A DNA stretch of 24,265 nt, taken from contig JBQGCL010000053.1 in NCBI GenBank assembly GCA_052038485.1, positions 1-24,265 of the forward strand, written 5' to 3'. This DNA is from JACVRW01 sp052038485. GTDB lineage: Bacteria > Actinomycetota > Thermoleophilia > Solirubrobacterales > Thermoleophilaceae. Below are positions 14,043-20,370 of this stretch, in pieces. The translations under genes were made by a program, and so were the position numbers. Under the pieces are notes generated by a model. The model was not told where the DNA came from. It was given only the letters and a program-made list of their open reading frames with translations, and did no database searches. Each line of letters begins with the position of its first letter. The stretch's first letter is position 1.

Positions 14043-14753
14043 ATGGCAACTTCCGCAACGTCTCCCGCGCTACCCGTGCCAGCCCGCCGGCCTGGGGCTC
14101 CTATTCGTCGCAACGGAGCAAAGTCTCAAGGTGAGGTCGAGCTTGATGATCACTACCTGATCGCGCTCGCCAAACAAGGCCGCAAGGACGCCTACGACCG
14201 CATCGTAAAGCGGTATTTCGGCTTCGTCCGACTCAAGGCGTCGTCCTACTTCCTGATCGGCGGCGACTCGGACGACCTGATCCAGGAGGGCCTGGTCGGG
14301 CTCTACAAGGCGGTACGCGACTACCGCTCCGACCGTGAGTCGAGCTTCCGCAACTTCGCGGAGCTCTGCATCACGCGCCAGATCATCACGGCGGTCAAGA
14401 CCTCCACGCGGAACAAGCACACGCCGCTGAACGAGTACGTCTCGTTCTCGCAGACGCCGGCGGCCGGCGGCGGCGACGGCGATCCCACGCTCGACGAGCT
14501 GTTGCCCGGCCCGAGCGCGCACGACCCCGTCAACCAGGTGATCTCGTCGGAGGAGCTGCACAGCCTGGTCGCCTGCCTGTCGAGCGTGCTGTCGGAGCTG
14601 GAGAGCTCGGTGCTGTCGCTCTACCTCGACGGGCACAGCTACGAGGCGATCGCCGAGCGGCTCGAGTGCGACACGAAGACCGTGGACAACGCTCTCCAGC
14701 GCGTGAAGCGCAAGGTCGGCGCGCACCTCGCGGCGCGCCAGGTGCTCCTCTAG
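14043..14753 (+). CDS. sigH: RNA polymerase sigma factor of the SigH (Spo0H) family
   Basis: The 236-residue sigma-70-type protein closely resembles Bacillus SigH/Spo0H and not ECF factors. Region 2 reads FVRLKASSYFLIGGDSDDLIQEGLVGLYKAVRDY (split here only for reading: FVRLKASSYFLIGG, then DSDDLIQEGLVGLYKAVRDY) and continues with SSFRNFAELCITRQIITAVK. Region 4 has LSLYLDGHSYEAIAERL and TKTVDNALQRVKRKV. An N-terminal basic, proline-rich extension of about 30 residues precedes region 2. A strong promoter, a long leader and a good Shine-Dalgarno suggest layered control. In Bacillus it directs entry into stationary phase and sporulation; no sporulation genes are visible here, so a stationary-phase or stress role is only inferred. 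Confidence 0.93.
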   Translation: MATSATSPALPVPARRPGAPIRRNGAKSQGEVELDDHYLIALAKQGRKDAYDRIVKRYFGFVRLKASSYFLIGGDSDDLIQEGLVGLYKAVRDYRSDRESSFRNFAELCITRQIITAVKTSTRNKHTPLNEYVSFSQTPAAGGGDGDPTLDELLPGPSAHDPVNQVISSEELHSLVACLSSVLSELESSVLSLYLDGHSYEAIAERLECDTKTVDNALQRVKRKVGAHLAARQVLL

Positions 14754-14764
14754 AACGAACGTCC

Positions 14765-14790
14765 AGGGCCCGGCAACGGGCTGCCGCCCT
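14765..14790 (+). terminator. Hairpin downstream of sigH
   Basis: AGGGC and GGCA on the left pair with TGCC and GCCCT on the right, giving 9 bp with a 2-nt bulge and a short loop. It begins 12 nt after the sigH stop. There is no T-run, so its use as a terminator is uncertain. Confidence 0.3.
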
Positions 14791-14816
14791 GCGGAGGGGC
14801 GACCGACGCATGAAGG

Positions 14817-15680
14817 GTGCGGATACGCCCCTCACTGCTGGTCGTCGCCATCGCCGTCGCCGCGTTCGCAGCGGCATCGACGGCATTCGGATCGCCGCTG
14901 AAGCCGGCCGCCTCCGCGGCGGAGCTGGCCTACGGCGGCGACCTGATGCCGGCGGCGGAAGGCGTGCCGGCGGAAAGCGTGCCGGCGGAAAGCGTGCCGG
15001 AACCGGCCGCTTCGGCCCAGCCCGCCGCCGCCGCCACGGCCGCGGCGCTTGCCAAGGCGGCCGCCGCCGCTAAGCCCGCCGTCCCGCGCCCCTTCCGGCT
15101 CGCCCACGTGCGCGGCACGCTGGCTCTCAGCGACCGGCCCGGCGGACCCGCGACCGCCAGCGTCGGCGCGACCACGGAGTTCGGCTCCGCGCAGGTGCTC
15201 GGTGTGGCGGCCCAGAGCGGCAGGTGGCTCGGCGTGGTCACGAGCCAGCGGGCCAACGGCCGGCTGGCCTGGGTGCGCCGCAACGCGGTCTCGCTCGCGC
15301 GCACGCGCTGGTCGCTCCACGCCGACCTGTCCGCCCGCACGCTGACGCTGCGCCGCAACGGCCGCGCGGTGCGCCGGCTGAAGGTCGCCGTCGGGCGCCC
15401 CGGCTCGGACACGCCGACGGGCCGCTTCGCGATCACCGACAAGCTCGCCGGCACCAACTACGGCCCCTACTACGGCTGCTGCGTCCTCGCGCTGAACGGC
15501 CACCAGCCGAACACGCCGCCCGGGTGGACGGGCGGAAACCGGCTCGCGATCCACGGCACGGACTCGCCGTCGACGATCGGAACCGCCGCCTCGGCGGGCT
15601 GTCTGCGCGCCGCCGATGCGGATCTGCGCGTGCTGATGGCCAAGGTGCCGCTCGGCACGCCTGTTTTCATCCGCCGCTAG
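14817..15680 (+). CDS. Secreted L,D-transpeptidase (YkuD domain)
   Basis: The 287-residue envelope protein starts with a basic n-region and hydrophobic core (RPSLLVVAIAVAAFAAASTAFG), a Sec signal peptide. An alanine/proline-rich linker with a short tandem repeat follows (residues 30-90), then an SH3-like segment (about 95-160). The C-terminal YkuD domain has H246 in AIHGTDS and the catalytic C262 in SAGCLRA. Such enzymes make 3-3 cross-links in peptidoglycan or attach proteins to it. The GTG at 14817 gives the signal peptide directly. GGAGGGG is 18 nt upstream and better spaced for ATG 14810, but that ATG is in another frame. It follows sigH by 63 nt. Confidence 0.88.
   Translation: MRIRPSLLVVAIAVAAFAAASTAFGSPLKPAASAAELAYGGDLMPAAEGVPAESVPAESVPEPAASAQPAAAATAAALAKAAAAAKPAVPRPFRLAHVRGTLALSDRPGGPATASVGATTEFGSAQVLGVAAQSGRWLGVVTSQRANGRLAWVRRNAVSLARTRWSLHADLSARTLTLRRNGRAVRRLKVAVGRPGSDTPTGRFAITDKLAGTNYGPYYGCCVLALNGHQPNTPPGWTGGNRLAIHGTDSPSTIGTAASAGCLRAADADLRVLMAKVPLGTPVFIRR
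14955..14999 (+). repeat. Three tandem 15-bp repeats in the transpeptidase linker
   Basis: The unit GCGGAARGCGTGCCG occurs three times without a gap (14955-14969, 14970-14984, 14985-14999) and encodes (A)E(G/S)VP repeats. Copies 2 and 3 are identical. Slippage could change linker length in frame. Confidence 0.85.
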
Positions 15681-15698
15681 CGGGTACGGGCAGATCCC

Positions 15699-15866
15699 AT
15701 GATCGGAATCCTGCTTACAGTCCTACTCGCGGTGGTCGTGTTCGTGATCCTCGCGGCGCTGACCACGACACTGGTCGGCGTCGTCGGAGCGATCCTCGTG
15801 CTGATCGCCGGCATCCCAAGCGGCGGATTCGGCTTCGGCGGGCGCTGGAGCGGTCGCCGCGTCTAA
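15699..15866 (+). CDS. Small hydrophobic membrane protein (55 aa)
   Basis: The 55-codon frame encodes a protein with two hydrophobic stretches (about residues 2-20 and 25-39, ending IGILLTVLLAVVVFVILAAL and LVGVVGAILVLIAGI), then a short glycine- and arginine-rich tail (GGFGFGGRWSGRR). It would form a membrane hairpin with a positive cytosolic end. I do not recognise the family. It starts 18 nt after the transpeptidase stop and ends just before the tRNA. The ribosome site is weak. The strongly biased hydrophobic composition supports a real gene, but the size leaves doubt. Confidence 0.45.
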   Translation: MIGILLTVLLAVVVFVILAALTTTLVGVVGAILVLIAGIPSGGFGFGGRWSGRRV

Positions 15867-15884
15867 CGGCGCCCGGCGTCTGGA

Positions 15885-15957
15885 AGCCGGAGGTCGGACT
15901 CGAACCGACGGCCTGCGCTTTACAAGAGCGCTGCTCTACCAGCTGAGCTACTCCGGC
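15885..15957 (-). tRNA. tRNA-Thr, anticodon TGT
   Basis: On the - strand the acceptor stem is GCCGGAG/CTCCGGC (15957-15951 with 15892-15886). The D-arm contains AGCTCAGCTGGTAGAGC. The anticodon stem GCGCT/AGCGC holds the loop CTTGTAA with anticodon TGT (complement of 15922-15924), and the T-arm contains GGTTCGAGTCC. The discriminator base is T. An exact CCA is not encoded: TTCCA follows the acceptor stem, so CCA is probably added. It reads codon ACA and other ACN by wobble. It lies 13 nt downstream of the membrane protein gene on the same strand. Confidence 0.96.
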
Positions 15958-15960
15958 ACC

Positions 15961-15979
15961 GAAGCCGAGTCTAGGCTTC
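15961..15979 (-). other. Hairpin between membrane-protein gene and tRNA-Thr
   Basis: GAAGCC and GGCTTC form a 6-bp stem around a 7-nt loop that contains the stop codon of the membrane protein gene. It could mark processing between the mRNA end and the tRNA 5' end, or act as a weak terminator. Confidence 0.3.
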
Positions 15980-16477
15980 CTCGGCGGCCCCGGCGGCTGC
16001 GTGCTCGATGTTGCCGTGGCCGTTCGAGGAGACCGGCACCTGCTCCAGCGGCTCGAACTGGACGTCGCGGTTGAGCCGACGCTCCAGCTCACCCAGCACC
16101 AGCCCGAACAGGGCGTGGCGCCACGCCGACTGGGCGAAGGCGCGCCGGTCGCCGGCGAGCTTGCGGTCCACCAGCGCCGTCAGCGGCCAGGTGGCCAGGT
16201 GCTCGCCCACGCCGGCGGCCATTCCGGCCACCTGCGGCGGGCCCGGGAAGAGCGGGCGCAGCAGCGCGTAGACGGCCCCGAACGCGGCCCCGTTGGCCAT
16301 GTGGATGGCGAGGCCCGCGGCCTGCCAGCCGGAGTCGCGGGTGACGAGCTTGCCGAGCAGCTCCACGTCGTCGTAATCGGACCCGAACACTCGCTTGTCG
16401 AGCGGCTGCTGGGCGGCCCACACACCCGCCGCCACGGCGCCCGCGAGCGCCCCGCTGGGGATTCGCCTTAGCTCCAT
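15971..16477 (-). CDS. Conserved-looking membrane protein of unknown function (168 aa)
   Basis: I cannot name the family with confidence. The 168-residue protein has a hydrophobic N-terminal segment (GALAGAVAAGVWAAQQPLDKR), then an acidic stretch with SDYDDVELLGKLV. Further hydrophobic segments follow (AAGLAIHMANGAAFGAVYALL, shown here in part as HMANGAAFGAVYALLRPLFP, and VGEHLATWPLTALVD), then a soluble basic part (KLAGDRRAFAQSAWRHALFGL) and a polar tail. The histidines inside or next to membrane segments are notable. The ATG is 9 nt after TACGCT on the - strand, with no Shine-Dalgarno. It is divergent from the acyltransferase-dehydrogenase fusion. Confidence 0.75.
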   Translation of the reverse strand: MELRRIPSGALAGAVAAGVWAAQQPLDKRVFGSDYDDVELLGKLVTRDSGWQAAGLAIHMANGAAFGAVYALLRPLFPGPPQVAGMAAGVGEHLATWPLTALVDRKLAGDRRAFAQSAWRHALFGLVLGELERRLNRDVQFEPLEQVPVSSNGHGNIEHAAAGAAEEA

Positions 16478-16512
16478 TGGTTCAGCAGCGTAACGCGAGC
16501 CGCGGACCCGGG

Positions 16513-16518
16513 TAGCTC
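16513..16518 (+). promoter_or_regulatory. -10-like box of the plsC-gpsA fusion gene
   Basis: TAGCTC ends 6 nt before ATG 16525. It lacks the final T of TAGnnT, though TAGCTCT would fit with a one-base shift. No Shine-Dalgarno is present, which suggests a leaderless mRNA. Confidence 0.35.
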
Positions 16519-16524
16519 TCTGCG

Positions 16525-18213
16525 ATGCAGGAGGAGCGCAAGCAGGGCTTCCTGAGCCCGCGTCCCCTCGCGCTCTACCACGAGCGCACGCGGCGCAGGG
16601 GCGTCAACTCGTTCGTCTACTGGCCGCTGCGCGCGGTCCTGAAGCCGGCGATCCTCCTCTACTTCCGGCTGCGCCGCCTGGGGCGCGAGCACATCCCTTC
16701 CGGCGGCGTGATCCTGGCCGCCAACCACCGCAGCTTCCTCGACCCGTTCGCGATCGGCTGCTGCAACCCGCGCCCGATCTACTTCGTCGCCAAGCAGGAG
16801 CTGTTCAAGAACCCCCTGATGGGCTGGATCCTGAACTGCATGGGCGCGTTCCCGGTCCGCCGCGGCGAGTCGGACGAGGAGTCCGTGGAGACCTCTCTCG
16901 CGCTGCTCAAGCGCGGTCAGGCCGTCGTGATCTTCCCCGAGGGCACGCGCATCCGGGCCGGCTCGCTCGCCAAGCCCAAGCGCGGCGTGGGCCGTCTGGC
17001 GCTCCAGAGTGGCGCCCCCGTCGTCCCGATCGCGATCACCGGCAGCGAGCACGCGCGCGATGGCTGGAAGGTCAAGCCGGTGCGGGTGCACGTGCGGATC
17101 GGGCCCGCGCTCACCTACCCGCGCGTGGAAAAGCCCTCCAGGTTCCTGGCCGGCGAGGTGACCGAGCGGATCTGGCCGTGCGTCGAGCTCCAGTGGGAGT
17201 GGCTCGGCGGCCTGCCCCCGATCCGCACCGCCGCCGTCGTCGGCGGTGGCTCGATGGGGACGGCGATCGCCTCGGTGCTCGCCCGAGCCGGGCTCGAGGT
17301 GCAGCTCGGCTGCCGGACCACCTCGCAGGTCGCGCGCCTGATGGAGGAGCGCGAGAACGCCGCCTATCTGCCCGGCGTGGCGCTCGAGCCCGCGATCGCG
17401 CCCAAGACCGTGCGCGAGATCGAGTTCGCCGGCGTCGATCTGGTCGTGCTCGCCATACCGTGCAACGCGCTGCCCGCGGTGCTGGGTGAGATCGGCGCCC
17501 GGGTCGGCAACCGCAGCGCGGTGCTGGTCGCCTCGAAGGGCCTCGTGCCGCCGCTCGGCACCACGCCGAGCGCGTACGTCGCCGAGCGCGTGCCGGCGCG
17601 CGCCGTCGCCAGCCTCGGCGGCCCTGTCCACGCGCGCGAGGCGCTCGAGGTCGGCGCCGCGGTCGTGGTCGCCACGCGCAACCGCGACCTGCGCCGCCAG
17701 CTGCGCGAGGTGCTCGACCTCGGCGGCCTGACCGTGGAGACCACCGACGACGTGACCGGCGCCGAGCTGGCCGCCTGCGCGAAGAACGCAGCGGCGCTCG
17801 CCTCGGGCGCGGCCGGGGTGCGCGGCGCCAACCTCGCCGGAGCCGCCGCCGGGCGGATCTTCTCCGAGGTGCACGAGCTGGCGATGGCCAGCGGCGGGCG
17901 CAGCGAGACCTTCGCGGGCCTGGCCGGCGCGGGCGACCTGGTCGCCACCGCGATCGCCGAGGGCAGCCGCAACCGGCGCGCCGGCGAGCTGGTCGGCTCG
18001 GGCATGCCGAGCGTCCAGGTCGAGGCGGCCGTGCAGCAGACGGCCGAGTCCCTCGCGACCGTCCCGCTGCTGAGCGAGGCCTTCGCGCGCGAGGGCATCG
18101 AAGCCCCGATCACCACCGGGCTGCACAGGGTGCTCGACGGCGAGGCGTCGCCCGAGCAGTGGCTCGAGAGCGTTCGCAGCGCGAATCCGAAGCGGAGGAC
18201 CCGCGCGGCCTGA
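16525..18213 (+). CDS. Fusion of PlsC-like acyltransferase and GpsA-like glycerol-3-phosphate dehydrogenase
   Basis: One 562-residue frame joins two phospholipid enzymes. Residues about 30-225 are a PlsC-type acyltransferase: N67-H68-x4-D73 (NHRSFLD), a membrane-associating N-terminal segment (about 30-48), FPEGTR at 137-142 and PVVPIAITGSEH. Residues 233-550 are a GpsA-type dehydrogenase that makes glycerol-3-phosphate from DHAP: the dinucleotide loop GGGSMGTA (240-247), K338 in ASKGL, K420-N421 in ACAKNAAALASG, and GLAGAGDLVATAIAEGSRNRR. The usual SGPSFA motif reads GGPVHA. Stand-alone GpsA is about 330 residues, so this half is complete. The fusion could pass glycerol-3-phosphate toward acylation, although classical PlsC acts on lysophosphatidate. 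A 9-bp hairpin surrounds the stop. Confidence 0.93.
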   Translation: MQEERKQGFLSPRPLALYHERTRRRGVNSFVYWPLRAVLKPAILLYFRLRRLGREHIPSGGVILAANHRSFLDPFAIGCCNPRPIYFVAKQELFKNPLMGWILNCMGAFPVRRGESDEESVETSLALLKRGQAVVIFPEGTRIRAGSLAKPKRGVGRLALQSGAPVVPIAITGSEHARDGWKVKPVRVHVRIGPALTYPRVEKPSRFLAGEVTERIWPCVELQWEWLGGLPPIRTAAVVGGGSMGTAIASVLARAGLEVQLGCRTTSQVARLMEERENAAYLPGVALEPAIAPKTVREIEFAGVDLVVLAIPCNALPAVLGEIGARVGNRSAVLVASKGLVPPLGTTPSAYVAERVPARAVASLGGPVHAREALEVGAAVVVATRNRDLRRQLREVLDLGGLTVETTDDVTGAELAACAKNAAALASGAAGVRGANLAGAAAGRIFSEVHELAMASGGRSETFAGLAGAGDLVATAIAEGSRNRRAGELVGSGMPSVQVEAAVQQTAESLATVPLLSEAFAREGIEAPITTGLHRVLDGEASPEQWLESVRSANPKRRTRAA

Positions 18214-18222
18214 CCGCGCGGG
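18200..18222 (+). terminator. Strong GC hairpin around the stop of the plsC-gpsA fusion
   Basis: CCCGCGCGG and CCGCGCGGG form a perfect 9-bp stem with a 5-nt loop, CCTGA. The stop TGA (18211-18213) starts in the loop. No T-run follows. Actinobacterial terminators often lack T-runs, so termination here is plausible, and the next promoter lies 10 nt downstream. Confidence 0.5.
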
Positions 18223-18232
18223 CTGCGGCGAC

Positions 18233-18238
18233 TAGGCT
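18233..18238 (+). promoter_or_regulatory. -10-like box of the first ECF sigma gene
   Basis: TAGGCT lies 9 nt before GTG 18248, so a leader of 0-3 nt is expected. There is no Shine-Dalgarno. An out-of-frame ATG at 18244 lies between. Confidence 0.35.
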
Positions 18239-18247
18239 GCGCGATGG

Positions 18248-18805
18248 GTGAACGACGTCGCCGACAAGCAGCGACTGGATCGCGACTTCACCGAGCTCTA
18301 CAAGGCTCACCTCCGCGACGTCTACTCGTACGCGTACTACCGGATCGGCAACCACCACGACGCGGAGGACCTGACCGAGCAGACCTTCCTTCAGGCCTAC
18401 CGGCACTTCGACCGGGCGCAGAAGGAGTCGAACGGGCGGCCGCTGCGGCCGTGGCTGATCCGGATCGCGCACAACCTCGCCGCCAACTACTACCGCGACC
18501 GCTCGCGTCGGCCGGTCACCCAGCTCGACGACGCCGCGGTGATCTCCTCGCCGCAGGGGACCGCGGAGATGGTCGAGGGGCGCGAGGAGGTCATGGAGGT
18601 GCTCCGGGGCGTCTCGGAGCTGCCGGACGACCGGCGCGAGGCGCTGATCATGCGCTTCGCGCTCGACATGGACAACCGAGAGATCGCGCGTGCCCTGGGC
18701 CGCTCCGAAGGGGCGACCAAGGTGTTGATTCACAGAGCGATCAAGCAGCTCGAGCAGGGGCTGGAAGAGGAGTCGGCAGGTGACGAGGCAGGTGTCGAGC
18801 AATGA
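18248..18805 (+). CDS. ECF-type RNA polymerase sigma factor
   Basis: The 185-residue sigma-70-family protein has only regions 2 and 4. Region 2 (about 12-80) reads FTELYKAHLRDVYSYAYYRI, DAEDLTEQTFLQAYRHFD and PWLIRIAHNLAANYYRDRSR. Region 4 (about 118-172) reads LPDDRREALIMRFALDMDNR, then EIARALGRSEGATKVLIHRA. The GTG start follows a TAGGCT box. An ATG 4 nt earlier is in another frame that gives an arginine-rich nonsense product. The stop overlaps the next start (ATGA), so the downstream membrane protein is probably its regulator. The target promoter motif cannot be deduced from this window. Confidence 0.9.
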   Translation: MNDVADKQRLDRDFTELYKAHLRDVYSYAYYRIGNHHDAEDLTEQTFLQAYRHFDRAQKESNGRPLRPWLIRIAHNLAANYYRDRSRRPVTQLDDAAVISSPQGTAEMVEGREEVMEVLRGVSELPDDRREALIMRFALDMDNREIARALGRSEGATKVLIHRAIKQLEQGLEEESAGDEAGVEQ

Positions 18806-19137
18806 GTGACGCGGAGAGAGTCGAGCGGCTGCTGAAGCTGGCGTTCGCCCCGGTGGAGCCGCCGGAGGCGCTGAGCGACCGGCTCGAGCGCGGCCTGTCC
18901 GAGATGGCCGACGCGGCCGCGGACGAGCTGGCCGACTGGGAGCTGTCGGCGATGAGCGACCCGCGCAACTGGGTCCGCCCCGCGGCGGCCGTGGTGGTCG
19001 GCACGATGGCGGCCGGCGGCCTGGTGGTGGTCCGGGCCCGCCAGCAGCAGAAGAAGCGCCACGCCTCCGGCCTGAAGGCGCTGGAGCGCTCGCTGCGCGA
19101 CGTCGCCGACGACCTCGAGAAGCGCCTGCGCGGCTAG
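18802..19137 (+). CDS. Single-pass membrane protein coupled to ECF sigma gene (candidate anti-sigma factor)
   Basis: The 111-residue protein has an acidic, helical N-terminal domain (residues 1-55, ERVERLLKLAFAPVEPPEAL and an ADAAADELADWEL stretch), one hydrophobic segment (about 58-78, WVRPAAAVVVGTMAAGGLVV), a basic stop-transfer run (RARQQQKKRH) and a short coiled C-terminal helix. The PPEALSDRLERGL segment is like those before the membrane span in actinobacterial sigma regulators. No HxxxCxxC zinc motif is present, so it is not a ZAS-type anti-sigma. The role is inferred from the 4-nt overlap with the sigma gene. The stop shares a CTAG with the convergent esterase gene. Confidence 0.8.
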   Translation: MSDAERVERLLKLAFAPVEPPEALSDRLERGLSEMADAAADELADWELSAMSDPRNWVRPAAAVVVGTMAAGGLVVVRARQQQKKRHASGLKALERSLRDVADDLEKRLRG

Positions 19138-19949
19138 CAGCGCGCCAGCGCGCGCGTGTAGAAGCGCGCGTAGGCGGGCCAGTGGGCGTTCCAGTAGCCG
19201 TCCTCGTGGCCGCCCGGCCACGCGAGGTGGGTCGTGGCGCGGTCGCCGAGCGCGCCGGCGAAGGCCTGGTCGCCGGGCTGGAAGGGGTCGGCGTCGCCGG
19301 CGTCGATCCATACATGGGTGTCGCCGAACAGGTCCGGGTTGGCCCGGGCGGCGCCGACAACGTCGTGGCGGGCGAAGTCTTCGGCGTCGTCGAACGCGCC
19401 CGCGGCCGTCTCGCCGCCCGTGCGCCACAGCGCCGGCGAGTGGCCCGCGACCGCGCAGAAGCGGCCTGGGTTGAGGCGGGCGATGTCGTAGGCGCCGTAG
19501 CCGCCCATCGAGATCCCGCCGATCGCCACCCGGCGCGGGTCGGCGTCGAAGCGCTTCACGACCTCGGGGATCACCTCGCGCGTGACGTAGCGCCCCCAGC
19601 GCCCGTCGGCTCGGTCGTGCCAGTACGAGCTCTTGCCGCCGTACGGGAACGCGACGATCGGGGCCCCCGGCCCGGCGGCCTCCAGCGCCGAGTAGAAGGC
19701 GTCGTCGAGATCGCTGCGCTCGTTGCCGTTGCGCCCGTGCAGGAACACGAGCAGCGGCCGCTTGCCCTGCTCCGGCCGCGCGGCCGGGATCACCACGGTC
19801 GTCGGCAGCGGCCGTCCGACCGCGTCGCTCTCGATCGTGAGTGTGGTGACCGACGCACCCTTGCGGTCGACCCCGGTGAACAGCTGCACGAGGAACGCGA
19901 TGACGACCGCCACCGCGAACAGCACCAGCGGGATGAGCCCCCTACGCAC
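19134..19949 (-). CDS. Membrane-anchored or secreted alpha/beta-hydrolase esterase
   Basis: The protein has a single N-terminal hydrophobic segment (GLIPLVLFAVAVVIAFLVQL) and an extracellular alpha/beta-hydrolase of the esterase-D/feruloyl-esterase type. Motifs are LLVFLHGRNGNE (oxyanion region), the nucleophile elbow GISMGGYGAYDIA, the acid region DAGDADPFQPGD, and the catalytic histidine in PGGHEDGYWNAHW. I prefer GTG 19949, which overlaps the upstream gene by 8 nt and places the basic n-region right before the membrane segment. The longer reading from 20003 adds an arginine/proline-rich stretch overlapping the DUF4383 gene by 62 nt. The substrate is unknown. It is likely co-transcribed with the DUF4383 gene. 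Confidence 0.85.
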   Translation of the reverse strand: MRRGLIPLVLFAVAVVIAFLVQLFTGVDRKGASVTTLTIESDAVGRPLPTTVVIPAARPEQGKRPLLVFLHGRNGNERSDLDDAFYSALEAAGPGAPIVAFPYGGKSSYWHDRADGRWGRYVTREVIPEVVKRFDADPRRVAIGGISMGGYGAYDIARLNPGRFCAVAGHSPALWRTGGETAAGAFDDAEDFARHDVVGAARANPDLFGDTHVWIDAGDADPFQPGDQAFAGALGDRATTHLAWPGGHEDGYWNAHWPAYARFYTRALARC

Positions 19950-20370
19950 GCGCAAGCGTGCTGGGCGGCGCGGTTCCGGGCGTCGCCAGACCGCCGCCGA
20001 CACCGGCCAGCCCGATCAGCAGGTGGAGGAAGTTGTCCTCGGTGTTGACCGGGATCGCCTTGAAGATCTCGTCGCCGTCCCCAGCTAGGAAGCCGAGCAG
20101 CGCGACCAGCAGGTAGATCCCGCCGAGCCCGATCGCGTATGCGCGCGAGCCGGAGTACGACCCGGCGAGCAGCAGTCCGACCGCGCCGGTGACGATGTGC
20201 ACGACGTTGTGCCAGCCGTTGACGTCGAGGATCCCGAAGACCGCGTCGCGGGGGGTGCCGTCGCCGGTGCCGAAGTCGGCGTTGTAGAAGAACCCGACGA
20301 TGCCGACCACGGTGAGCGTGGCGCCGATGACCAGCGCGAACACCTGAGCGGGAGAGCGCACGCCTTCCAT
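19942..20370 (-). CDS. DUF4383-type integral membrane protein
   Basis: The 142-residue protein has four hydrophobic segments (about residues 9-29, 52-70, 75-95 and 113-130) and the features I associate with DUF4383 proteins: an N-terminal VRSPAQVFALVIGATLTVVG, a VNGWHNVVHIVTGAVGLLLA helix and a DNFLHLLIGLAGV helix, each with a conserved histidine. The family has no established function. The start ATG at 20370 is supported by AAGGAGA at good spacing on the - strand, and the longer open frame would run into the divergent sigma gene. A 6-bp hairpin at 19946-19961 spans the junction with the esterase start. Confidence 0.85.
   Translation of the reverse strand: MEGVRSPAQVFALVIGATLTVVGIVGFFYNADFGTGDGTPRDAVFGILDVNGWHNVVHIVTGAVGLLLAGSYSGSRAYAIGLGGIYLLVALLGFLAGDGDEIFKAIPVNTEDNFLHLLIGLAGVGGGLATPGTAPPSTLARA

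Noticed and set aside
14810..14821. ATG 14810 as start of the L,D-transpeptidase
   Set aside because: Better spaced from GGAGGGG but in another frame that yields an arginine-rich product. GTG 14817 gives a proper signal peptide. A frameshift near the start was considered, but there is no direct evidence.
14955..14999. Tandem 15-bp repeat as a mobile or regulatory repeat
   Set aside because: It is in frame and encodes a simple linker repeat, so local duplication explains it.
16468..18126. 552-codon open frame opposite the plsC-gpsA fusion
   Set aside because: Low-complexity D/R/G/H-rich product with no domains. It is the antisense of an enzyme with all motifs.
18244..18246. ATG as start of the first ECF sigma factor
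   Set aside because: Out of frame with regions 2 and 4. GTG 18248 is in frame.
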